Assembly (NCBI GenBank): GCA_003344405.1
Contig: NOWV01000239.1
Span: forward strand, 1-64,000
Length of the DNA stretch: 64,000 bases
Source of the DNA: Trichoplax sp. H2
Taxonomy: Eukaryota > Placozoa > Uniplacotomia > Trichoplacea
Direction: 5' to 3'
Of the stretch, positions 38,801-48,910 are shown piece by piece. A model generated the notes under the pieces. That model was given only the letters and a program-made list of their open reading frames with translations. It had not been told where the DNA came from and did no database searches. Each line of letters opens with the position of its first letter. The stretch's first letter is position 1. The position numbers were made by a program, and so were the translations under genes.

Positions 38801-41800
38801 CCACAGGCAAGCAAATGAACTTTCGTTAATAACTGGCAATCTATTTGATTTTAGGATTCTAGCAATTTATATATATAACTGCAAGATTAGTCTTTTTAAA
38901 GACATGCAGTGATAGTAACTATTATTTGTAATATGCAGCATGGAGGAAAACTTTAAAACGCCATTTATTTTAAAACTGCAAGTAGTCAAAATTGTAACCA
39001 TAAGAGTTTTAGCAATGATACTTTTCGCAGAAATTTTCACTTAGGTAGAATTCAGCCGGGCAGTCTAAATAACGATAGCAACTGCTAGACACTTTTTTTA
39101 ATAATAAATGCCTCGATAGCAAACTCACAGCGTAACCAGAATTGGCATACCACAAAACGAACGTTCCGGAATGCTTTCAAGCCTATTTTCCGACAAATCT
39201 CTGTAATTAAAGTATTTTAGAGTTTCGATTACGGATAGAATTGTGTGTCACGATTTTTTAAATTCTCATTAAATGTGAAGAGCGCTACTGCTAGGAATAC
39301 AAAGTACAGGGCTTAACTACTATCACAAAATAAACTTTAGAATGGAAAATAAGATGTGATTATGTCCCGTTGTAATAACAGTTACAGTAAGCGCATTAAA
39401 TATTACTTTATTATAGTTTTATGATAGTGAATTATAGTCTCCTGCATGAATATTATAGCACCTTATAGTTTATTACGAATTTACTAATAGGACAAGCGTA
39501 TATGGATAAGTCCATTAGCTGTACAAGCTCACATTTTCTGTACTAGATTCCGATCCAGTAAGGGCATATTGGTCTAATTAGGTTACTGGCTTACTCTGAT
39601 ATTTGTTGCTTAACCATACCGACAACTAAAATTCTGTTTTAATGTGTGTTTTATATTTAGTAAAAGAACTTTGAAGTCAGTAGATTCTTATGGACTTTTA
39701 CTTCATTTTTATTTGTCATGCAGCTAATTTATGACACATGCGCGTATGTAAAAAAGCAGGTAAGTATTAGTATATACTGCTTAGGAATCAAATTTCGAAT
39801 AAAATTCTTTTATCCTAGAAGTTAGTATAAGTTATTAAAGTGATTTTGCTATCGCAAAATTCGCTATGTGGTATAAATTAGGCAGTTTAGGCCACAAATT
39901 TAGTTACGCTAATAATTCGATAAATTTAAATAAAAAATGGTGTAGTGTGTACTACTGGACAAAAAATGTTTGCAACAGGTTGTTATGACCGAGTAATAGT
40001 CTCCTGTTACTACTATTAGCTTCCCTACTGTACTACTACAATTAGCTGCAATCATCTCAAAGGTGGATAAGTTATTTTATTAAGTTAATTTGCTCCATAA
40101 GCGAAAGCAGGGCACGGTAATTTTAGATAGGAACTTACAAATAGGAAAGTCGACTCAGGCAGAAGAAAGCACCAGCTGGGATTGATGTTAATGGATTTCG
40201 CCTTAAAAAGCTGTAAAATAAAAGAGGTAGTTAAATGAATTACTTGCTATACAATGATATATCATGGCGCATTGTAAGTATTATATATACGTTATTAACA
40301 ATATTATAATCTATGGAAAGGAATTTCGATCCATTAACTTAAGGCATTTGCTATTCTAAAATATAATTCAATCTATAAATCTTACATTTGCCGTAGATAT
40401 CTTGTTCCACAAAAAGCATTGGGCTGAATTTGAGTAATGTCATTACTGCTGAAACTTCTGCAATCATATTTTATCGAAAATATTATTTACAACAACTCCT
40501 AAGTATTCAATAGAAATACTGTAGACGCAATTTCTGAAACACAAAATTACTGTTTAACATTAATAAAGATTCGTTAGTTTAGGATCGATTAAAACAAGCC
40601 ATTATCGCTGTCCTTAACATTCGATTCGCCTGTAACCGGCATTATAACTTTAATTAGATGAAATATTCTGTACCATTTGAAGTAAAGCGTTCATAGGACT
40701 TTGTTACATTAAACAATAACTATCATCGTTTTCCGTAGGATAATTGGACTTGTGTCACTGGTTGAAAACATTAAGTTAAAGCTTCAACCGATCTCATTAT
40801 AGAATTATGTATTGTAATGTGATAAAGTGCTTCTCAAAAATAAGATAAGATCTACAGTTTTTCGTAAATTTTCTTGTATATTTGTCTTACTACTACCTGG
40901 GACTTCTCTTAGACTAATTGTGGATTATATTTGGATTATCTCTTATACAATCTTACAATGTTAAATGCAATATATTTATTTTCGTATAATCTGCAATCTA
41001 ACGATCTAAGTCTTAGATATATTTGAGACTGTACTACACCTAAATATCGCCTATGCTTCAGTCCAGAAAATTTATTCACATTTTAAAATGTAAATAAGTG
41101 TTACGAGCTAGGAATAGCCCTATCTAGCAACAAGAATTGAGAGAGCGATCTCTATCCTTTACTACTGTTATTTGGAATACCAGACAATTGGTATTGTAAG
41201 GCAGATAGGGTTAACATAGAGAGACTTTCAAGTCTACTAGAAAATCACAATCTAATTTACTGTCGACGGACTCTCTATTTATATAGGTTTCGGACCTAAA
41301 ACCAGTTTAGCTACGCAAGTCACCCCCGTCTATTAGAAATTAACCAAATTAATACCCTAAATGGATTCTATCTGTACAGATTAGATACAGTCTAATCCTT
41401 TTAAATTTACTATAACAGTATTAAAATAAGCAATACTTGTTAATAGTTTAACAGATACACATAACACTATCCTACTAAGAAATTTCCTCTGAACTTAGGA
41501 ATTGTACTTTGAACCTTAACAACCTTGGAGGTGATAGGTATAATCCAGTTTAGCTAGTTGAAAATTATTATTTTAGTCGATGTAATCCTAAATTAAGGAT
41601 ATGAAGTGCTAACCACTAAAATTACAATTAGGGAGACCGTAAAACATTTCTGAGATATGAACATTTATAGAACGTAACATAGAAATAAAGTATACGTTAC
41701 AAAAATTACTTTCCTGACAATTAGTTATAAATTGTTGTCCACTATTATTACTCTTATGTTTATCAAGAAGGATAATTTTGACTCTTTAGTAGATGAAACC

Positions 41801-44800
41801 GCTGCAACGCCTCTAATTTAGATCAAATTATCGTATTATAAACTATTAATTTTATATATTTAAGTCTATTTCACTACCGTATTCAAAAAATAACTATCTA
41901 ATTTAGAAGCAGCATAAATAATATACTTTGTGAAGGCTACTATCGAGGATGTGAAAGAAACACAACATAAGTGAGAAATGTTTCGTAAATAATAAATTAG
42001 AAAAATTTCATTGGTTAGCTGCTATCCAAAAATTCGATTCAATATCCAGCAAAGTAACCCTAACCTCATAATAACGGCAAATTAAGATTGTTTTGACTAC
42101 AATATTATCACAATATTTAAATAACGTCCCTAGCAAATAGCTGTCCTTAAACTTGTCATACGTAAATGGAAGTGTAAAACTTATAAGAGTAAGTCATTGT
42201 AACGATTTTCATTTCTCACTACAGAAAAATTATTCCGTCATCAAATTAGTGATTACTGCTAGTATTAAATAGATATTTTGCATAGAATCACATTGTCACG
42301 GTACGAACTACCGTGAAGAAATAGCTATCTAAATTTGGTTAATATAATACAGTGATAATATATTACAACTAGTTACTTACAAAAGGAATTACTCTAATTA
42401 TAAATATGTTACAGTAAATTTAATGCTGTGCTGTAATGTGCTCTGAAATGATTCTGTGAATGGATATATTGTAATCCGACTGTGAAAAATTAGTTAGGAG
42501 ATGTTCTCAACTAAGTATTTTTATAAGAGGACTTGTGAATGTTAGCTGCTGTAGAAGGGTATATAAGCCCGTTCGATAATTGAATAAAGTAGTTCTCAAT
42601 TGTCTAGTTGAGTTTAACGTAGAATCAAAGGCGTCTAAATTCTTGTGAGTAGGAATACTGAATCCGCAGATTTTAAGAGTTTTAGAGATTTGTTTTACGT
42701 TATCCTTGTCACGAAGCTGGTTTGTGGCATACATAAACCAGACTAATACAACTAAAAATACTGGAATTTAAACTCATTAATTAATTGCACTTGTAACATA
42801 AAACCATAAATATCTTTGAACGAGTAACTTAAATCTAGCCTAATCTGATATAATAGTTGGATATTGACTGGATGAAAAAAAAGTTATTTTAAATTTTATT
42901 CTTGGTAATACATTTCATTAAACCATTCTTTATAGAATACCACTAAATTTTTTTATCTTTATTCAATAATGCTAGTACTGTGATCTGAAGCTAATTAAAT
43001 CTTTACGAAAATTATCGATTTCTACACATCTGCTTTAGTGAAGTTGTATCGGCAAACTTACAATACACGAAGATTCTTAAGACATCCCAGCTGACCTACA
43101 TGAATCATTTTAAGAAAATTTCCATACCCATTTCTAAAAGGAATGCGTGAAGTAAATTTAGCTTCTTCTAAATGATTCAAATATCATCATATAGATTCTA
43201 AATTGTATAGACAAGATAATAGATAAAGAATATTATTGCAGTAAGTTAATATAACAATACATCGTTTGCAGATTCCATAATTTGCAAAGCGAGTTCTTTT
43301 CTATCGACGATATTTTATTAAAACCAAAATGCCTGATGTAATAAAATAATTATTAATAACAGTTCAGATATAAGTAGTTCACGAGTTGCACACAATACAA
43401 TTTAGAATAATTTCTTAAGGTAATGTCGAAATTTATTTAATTTTACTATCAATCACTCTAATACATGTGAAATTACAAAATAAAACATGAAGTAATAGCT
43501 TTCATGTTATAAACGATTTTTAAATAAGGAATAAACTTACAATGTCTTAATTTTTAAGACTCGATTGAATGTGTTCATAGTAATGTTGGATAACGAGTTT
43601 CGATAAAGATTTCTGTATTTTTTATTAAAATCGTAATAAAACAAATTAAATGATAAGACTATCTGCTACAATACGCCACAAACATCAATATTGTTAGATA
43701 TGAAATTTCATTTGTTGCTCTTAAATTACACGCTAAAAATGTCTACACTAAGAGCAACTTTGATACGAAACATAAATACAATAGTAAAGCTATCATTTTC
43801 TTACAGATTTGAAAGTCTTGACAAGCCTCTAAATGCATTAGGCTCAATATGGCTAATCCGATTATCGCTCAATACTCTATGAAATATCGTAATATTTGAA
43901 TATATTCAGAATATTTTAAGAATAACATGACAATTATTCTATTAACAGAACCAGTAGATTTGTTTTGTAATTACCAAGAACAGCTTTGCAACAAAACGAA
44001 GTAATTTACAATCAATAAGTCAATTCCTTGAACCACGTATCAAGGAACGATATCTGCACTTTCAGTAACACTTTTACTCTACTAGCAGACTACATAAAGA
44101 CTTAGATGCCTCTTATTTTACGTTAAACACTTAGTTTGAGAATTAACTTTATGATACGATATACTGCATTTATATACTCTTCCTCAATAGTTCATGTGTC
44201 GTAGTTAGTACGATTAACTTTAGAATCATTCCCTAAATTAGGCATTAATTTTAGCTACTGCTCTCTAATGCATACAACAGTATTTACGAACATAGACATC
44301 TGATGATTAACACAGAATAGTCAGATTACGATATGTCCTATCACGGAATATTTCCACGATAATTTACAATCTACCTTAAGTAAGTTACAATTATAGTGAT
44401 TCGAACTGTAAGTAGATAATTCGCATTCCGCAAAGTAACTATTAATTTCAGTATATGTATAACATATATATATATGTCACAGTCATAAAAACCAGAGCTA
44501 TATTAAAACACAGTATATTCAAATTAGAATTTAACTAAATAAGGATAGGCTAACAAAATTATCCTAACACAGATATTTATACTCTAATACAGTATATAAC
44601 ACTGCCACAGTAATTAATTGAATCTCTGATTGTACTGGCACTTTATTATCATAGCCTACATAAATTTTAAATTGCCATTCTAAAACGGTATAATATTATT
44701 GTGCTAGATATTGCTTTATTGCATTTACAAGCATACAGTCTTAAGTCTTTATCTAAAATCATTTTTAGGAATGGTTATCATAAATATAATGTATATCTTA

Positions 44801-47800
44801 TGGAAATACGCGTATTCAAAATAGAATGTACATCCAAATAAAATTTAAAAATTTAATTTTAATTATCATATACTGTAGCAATAATATATGGTATAAGCAA
44901 CGTAGTTTAAGAGTTATATATCGTAGTTTAGTTTTTGTAATATATATTGAAAATTATCTATCGAAATATAAAGCGCCGTACCAAGCATCCTAGAGTAGTG
45001 TACTACATTGTTTACAGGACTGAACTAGAGTAATAACCAATTATCCCATACGTTTCTATAGGAGGTGTTTAATATTATATTATATTTTGTATTTACTACG
45101 TTATATCCCTGTCTGAATGATACATGAGAAGACATAGAATAAATTTTTATCTAAACTTTTCTTAACATTTATTCAGATTTGCCCTTTATCAAATTCAGTT
45201 TTATATTCTGCACTGTTTTAATTTATGTCGAAGAAGTTGTGTAGCTCTGTCGCTTACAACGTAGCTATTAATTTAAATAGAAACGCATTTTATTAACTTT
45301 ACGGTTTAGTGTAGTGATAGATTAAGCAACTGTATGTAGTTCGTGAAACTTAAGTGGATTCTGTAATTACTAATTATTTTACTGCAAAGTCTATATACCA
45401 TGTTTATAATCAAATTTATTATTTTAAATTATTTGAAAGACGTGACTTACAGATAAATGAGCATCCTTAAGCAGTAAAACATATATTCGTGTATGCTGTG
45501 GAGCGAATTGTTATCTAATAGTCTGAAAATAATCAAATTTTACGTTTATAGCATAATGATGAAAGTGTGTTCAGATTAGTAAATTTTCTTCCCATACAAA
45601 CTGAACAATGATGGAAGATGGCATAAAGCATTTGCTTCAATGGTCCTTATCAAGTTACCCTTTAGCGAACTATGAATGTAAAAATTTTATAACTTCTTCA
45701 ACAATGGCTAAATGAAACGATCAAACAGTGACTAAATACTTTTCGTAGTATTTGTAGCCATAATCCACATAGTAACATTCTACCTAATTTTACACACATT
45801 CAGACTATACCTCAGACCATTTACAATCTATTACGGTAACTACTATAGTACTGGCATAGACATTTTATCTTCTACGCAAAGTACGATGAACTAGTCATAT
45901 CCTTATCCTAATACCCATATGAGTTTCATATTTATTTTATTCGTAGTATCAATAGTTACTCAATACTCTACTGTATATTTATCTGTATTTTAACTTAGAA
46001 TCTTTAATTACGATCAACAGTTACAAGCTGTTAAAATAAAGCTTATGATAAACATAGAAAGCTACAATACCGTAAATCAAAATAAACAAGGCAAATAAGC
46101 TATAATGAAATACCGGTACTTATATGCGTTACAAACATTTTTCACTAAACAGTAACTTCGGACTATTTAATAGTTTTTCTAGAAGCCTTTCAAGTATTTA
46201 TATTCGGCTAGATTAGAGCTATCTTTAGGTTATTTTTAAATAATGATTTCAAAGGTTCTAATTTTTTGCGAATTTTGGAATTTCGTGATCAGATATGTCG
46301 TAAACATTGTCAAATTCTTTTATAATGTAGAAAAGTTATTAAAAGTTTTGCGTGTATTTTACGCATTGAAATTTTCTTACAGAGTTCGAAGGTTTCTAAG
46401 GCACGCGAAATCGTTTTTCTTTATAATATTTAATCGATTTTTATCTAAATAGCTAATGATAAATGCTATAATCAATAATTATACAAGATTAATTACATAA
46501 AATTCAACTAATTCCATATTATTTAGTTAAATCTTTTAGCGAATAGCATCCAAAAAAAGCTAATACTTACAGATATCTCAGATAAGGTAAAGTACAAAAC
46601 GCCATCGGAGTAATACTTGAAATTTTATCATTCATCAGCTTTCTGTAATTAAAAGTATAGCATTATTTAAGATAATTTCTAATTGAATAAATAACTTTAA
46701 TATTTGATAGCGTAGCAATTTAGTGTTAACTGTGTGCAGGAAGTAAATTGGAAAACATTACTTACTGCAGTAATAAAGTGCAATACATGCAAGTTCGAAG
46801 TACGAGGTAAAGGTAGCTTAAAGGATTTTAGGTAATACTAATAATGACTTAATAAAGACTACGTAATAGCTTTTTCAGTTGATTACAAAAGGAGGAAATA
46901 TATTTATTGAGTAATCTGTGCCTTAATTTGAAATCTATAGCAAGATCTTTTAAATTTCAATCGAATTTAAATTGGTAAGTACGGGATTCTAAACTTTAGG
47001 ATAACGTTAAGGCTTGAATACAAAATTAGTGTTACTTTTCAATTTTTGTGCAATTGAAGCTATCTTGCAAATTTGAGCCCTAAAAAGTTGTACATCATCT
47101 GCTAATAGTATTTTTTCATGGTTTCCTTATTTAATGTTAATGAAAATATTGACGTTAATCATTTTAAAAATTTAAGTATAGCGTGATAAAGCGAAGCGAA
47201 ATTGGTTTAGAGCGTTCAATTGTGCTTAAGTTTTACTTACAAAGTTACGAGCTTAGGATATCTAGTAATCGTCCCGTTTGAAATTGTCATAATACTACCG
47301 AATTTAATATCCCTAGAAGATTATGAAGTAAAATTCAGTAACTATTAAGTTAATTGACACAGGCGCTACAATTTACGAAAACTTGAATGAATAACTATAG
47401 TAGAGATAATCGCCGTATTTTAAAATGGAGGAAAGTCTAGAGTTCTACTTCTACTAGAGCTAGTGCCAATAAAAATAGACTAGGAGAATATTCATATCTA
47501 ATTGCTAAAGTATTCGAGGCATGATTTCTGTCACTCTCAAGGTTCGAAATCTACTAGCTGGAAATTTGCGTCATTAATACAGTGAAAATATCTTATAAAT
47601 CACAAGTACCTTAACAACACCCTTAACTGTATACTTCATTTTATTATTGCTAGCTGTTTGTATGATTTGGGCGTTTTACTAAATCATGTAAAAAGTTAAC
47701 GAACTTAAATTGGGTAATTGTGTCGTATAATGTAGCCTTCCTAGGTATTTCTACGATATTACTTTATATATAAAATTCTCAGGTATTTAGCAAATGGATA

Positions 47801-48910
47801 TTTTTCGTTATAAGGATTTGTAAAGGAAGTTTTGGGCGTAACAGATACTGTGAAAATCTTATTTCTCAAACAATGCTATGCTTTGTTCTATCCATAAGCT
47901 CACTAAATCGAAGGCTCAGACTAAACACGGAAGACTGCATCTTTGGCTAATAATTTCTTAGCCTGTTGAATGATATATGTTCGATTTACATTATTATAAT
48001 TACTTTCTAACGTTGCATTTAGTGATGTTACAAGAGCTAACTAAATAGCTGCAATTTTTACCATCATACTTTGAAAATATGCAGCTACCATTAGCTGATA
48101 GTACTGCATTCCGTAGATATTACATAGATTTACTATAACCTCCAGCATAACTTATTTACATTATCAAAAACAAACATTTTGACTGATAGTTTTTAATTAA
48201 TTTTATCTCACTTCATAATGATAAAGTATTTTATTGAATAGTATATTGATTATTATACCAATTAATTTTAAATGCAGAACGTATCGTTTTCGCTTAATTA
48301 TATATGAGAGCATTTATTAAATGTTACAATTTTTTTGTAAAACTAGCCTACATTGAAGTGATATCCCTCGTTGCGTTGGCTAAATCAGGAATTTGAGTCA
48401 GATCGTAACTACGACAAAAAATTGTACTAGTACTGCAAGAACAGTATTTCGCACATGGATAAGCCATTCCTTTATTCATCGAACAAATTATTCGTTAATA
48501 TGTTGGTACACGTTTTATAAAATGCTGGTAATGTGCTGAAGAATTTAGAAGATTTATATACTCTTCATATAGCTTACTGTATATTTATTTACGTAGAAGT
48601 TAGTGTTTATTCTAGCTAGTTGTAATCACGAATAAATAGCAGTTTGGTCACATATTATTATTGGTGCTAATTTATTTTTCTTAAATGAGTACTCTTCTAT
48701 CTTCTGTAAAGTATACTCATTATTAAGCAAGCACTCTGATAAAATAATACTGATTTGATACCAGCAATTTTAACCAAATTTAAAATATCTTGTCATATCA
48801 AACTGCTGATAATATCTGCATGACCAATTTACTTTCTCACCTGTTGATGCAGCTATAAGAATCCATAGTATCAAAGCAGCTAAGATATTCTTTTGGCATC
48901 CAAAGTACAT
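16705..48910 (-). CDS. LGR-type GPCR with 40 LRRs, each on its own exon
   Basis: A 43-exon gene: signal peptide (48841-48910), LRRNT (48352-48469), 40 LRR exons between 47312 and 18058, and a hinge/7TM exon (16705-17806). The exons total 4188 nt, exactly 1395 codons plus stop. All LRR exons are phase 2-2, bounded by AG and a GT donor (mostly GTAAG). LRRs usually span 24 residues (range 21-28) and fit L-x-x-N-x-I/L-x-x-L/I. The seven-helix part resembles the leucine-rich-repeat GPCRs, closest in hinge style to relaxin-receptor-like (type C) LGRs, although no LDLa module was found. It is probably a cell-surface hormone or protein-ligand receptor; the ligand is unknown. Further LRR exons in long introns may have been missed. 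Confidence 0.9.
18058..23226 (-). other. LRR exons 30-40 of the GPCR
   Basis: Exons 23158-23226, 22771-22833, 21370-21441, 21190-21273, 20254-20334, 19257-19328, 19026-19103, 18782-18853, 18495-18569, 18292-18363 and 18058-18129. Lengths vary most here (63-84 nt). LRR33 reads DLSYNNLISNGIDLNNQ with a GTATGA donor; LRR34 DLSYNPISLSRIMAVL; LRR36 DISYNQLETIDITDLAE; LRR39 DIRNNQIDKLTSRCFKGL. LRR40 joins the 7TM exon in phase. Confidence 0.83.
21825..22440 (+). mobile_element. Solo LTR with TSD CTCTT, in a GPCR intron
   Basis: Starts TGTTACGGAGC and ends TTTTGTGACA; CTCTT at 21820-21824 and 22441-22445. Shares its last 300 bp with 14640-14931. Lies between LRR exons 31 and 32. Confidence 0.92.
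24281..24929 (+). mobile_element. Solo LTR with TSD CTTAC, in a GPCR intron
   Basis: Starts TGTGACAAAG, ends GATTTGTGACA; CTTAC flanks both sides (24276-24280, 24930-24934). TATAAAAG at 24683-24690 and AATAAA at 24773-24778, as expected for an LTR promoter and poly(A) site. Confidence 0.92.
24337..24363 (+). repeat. Perfect 12-bp hairpin inside an LTR
   Basis: GGTTGTCTACCA, loop TTT, then its exact complement. Lies 56 bp from the LTR start. Confidence 0.85.
25012..28177 (-). other. LRR exons 22-29 of the GPCR
   Basis: Exons 28103-28177, 27857-27919, 27565-27636, 27396-27476, 27108-27179, 26236-26307, 25197-25271 and 25012-25083. Lengths run 63-81 nt but all stay phase 2-2. LRR27 reads YLGINNIKFLQSEDFANL (donor GTATGT); LRR29 reads SLSYNKITSINETVFQKL. 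LRR25 (27 aa) needs the upstream CAG acceptor, because the nearer AG gives a stop. Confidence 0.83.
28345..28787 (-). mobile_element. Solo LTR (443 bp), in a GPCR intron
   Basis: Nearly identical to the reverse complement of 63195-63636. Flanks GCAAA and CCAAA match at 4 of 5 bases. Inserted between LRR exons 21 and 22 in the same orientation as the gene. Confidence 0.88.
30431..31878 (-). other. LRR exons 19-21 of the GPCR
   Basis: Exons 31807-31878, 31054-31125 and 30431-30502, 72 nt each. LRR19 reads TLSENRIRKVEFGNQSKL, LRR20 SLKTNLINSVDINAFHDL, LRR21 YLDGNSLSNFLGLRFPE. LRR20 has a GTGAG donor. Confidence 0.85.
32887..33620 (+). mobile_element. Long solo LTR copy in a GPCR intron, no clear TSD
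   Basis: Begins TGTTATGGTATT and ends near AGTGGTGACA. Both the left 200 bp (ATATCCATATTTGTA region) and the right 180 bp (TATATAAACAGGAATATTTGAG) match the LTR at 1354-1862. It is about 225 bp longer in the middle. TAGGG lies just left and again two bases beyond the right end, so the TSD is imperfect. Confidence 0.65.
34310..36314 (-). other. LRR exons 14-18 of the GPCR
   Basis: Exons 36243-36314, 35912-35983, 34866-34937, 34610-34681 and 34310-34375 (the last 66 nt). LRR14 reads DLSYNNISAILPNSFCG, LRR16 NLDLNELTNINAEDFQNL, LRR17 NLDSNNINNISATAFKH. LRR16 uses a GTTAGT donor and LRR18 GTACGT; the others use GTAAG. Confidence 0.85.
37702..40457 (-). other. LRR exons 8-13 of the GPCR
   Basis: Exons 40386-40457, 40139-40210, 39129-39200, 38787-38858, 37861-37932 and 37702-37773, each 72 nt. 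LRR9 reads FLRRNPLTSIPAGAFFCL, LRR10 DLSENRLESIPERSFCG and LRR12 QLAGNNIKRIEPKVFCD. A Cys just after the conserved Phe recurs through this block. Confidence 0.88.
38107..38460. repeat. LTR-like repeat, copy 1 of a pair
   Basis: Starts TGTCACAAAACAGC; about 340 bp from 38119 are almost identical to 43979-44333. No matching target duplication was found. Lies in a GPCR intron. Confidence 0.7.
41099..41725. repeat. Dispersed repeat, copy 1
   Basis: Begins TGTTACGAGCTAGGAATAGC and contains TTTATATAGG. Similar throughout to about 56197-56830. Probably an older LTR family; ends not defined. In a GPCR intron. Confidence 0.55.
42294..42729 (+). mobile_element. Solo LTR (436 bp), in a GPCR intron
   Basis: Starts TGTCACGGTACGAACTACCG, ends GGTTTGTGGCA; flanks CACAT and TACAT match at 4 of 5. 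Carries the family's TATATAAGCCC and GAATAAAG. Lies between LRR exons 7 and 8. Confidence 0.88.
43062..47312 (-). other. LRR exons 1-7 of the GPCR
   Basis: Exons 47241-47312, 46571-46642, 46381-46452, 45451-45522, 43805-43876, 43541-43612 and 43062-43133, each 72 nt. Examples: LRR3 YLDKNRLNIIKKNDFACL, LRR4 LLDNNSLHSIHEYMFYCL, LRR5 VLSDNRISHIEPNAFRGL. LRR1 is the most divergent and abuts the cap. Confidence 0.85.
43979..44470. repeat. LTR-like repeat, copy 2 of a pair, 5' truncated
   Basis: Matches 38119-38460 closely but lacks the TGTCAC end. Its last 120 bp (from about 44335) also resemble 63065-63190, so the family has more fragments. Lies between LRR exons 4 and 5. Confidence 0.7.
48352..48469 (-). 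other. LRRNT exon of the LRR-GPCR
   Basis: 118 nt, entered with two codon bases and left with two. Reads MAYPCAKYCSCSTSTIFC..., then YDLTQIPDLAN. The four cysteines and the 'L-x-x-I-P' close are the standard N-terminal cap. It follows the signal peptide directly, leaving no room for an LDLa module. Confidence 0.88.
48841..48910 (-). other. Exon 1 of the LRR-GPCR: start codon and signal peptide
   Basis: On the - strand the ATG at 48910-48908 opens MYFGCQKN, followed by the hydrophobic core ILAALILWILIAAST. The exon ends one base into a Gly codon at a GTGAGA donor. It joins the LRRNT exon in phase. Start codon chosen because the hydrophobic core follows at once and the next exon carries the LRRNT. 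Confidence 0.85.

Noticed and set aside
40960-41030. GTAAG-flanked candidate LRR exon on the - strand
   Set aside because: Would be phase 2-0, and the sequence lacks the LRR pattern.
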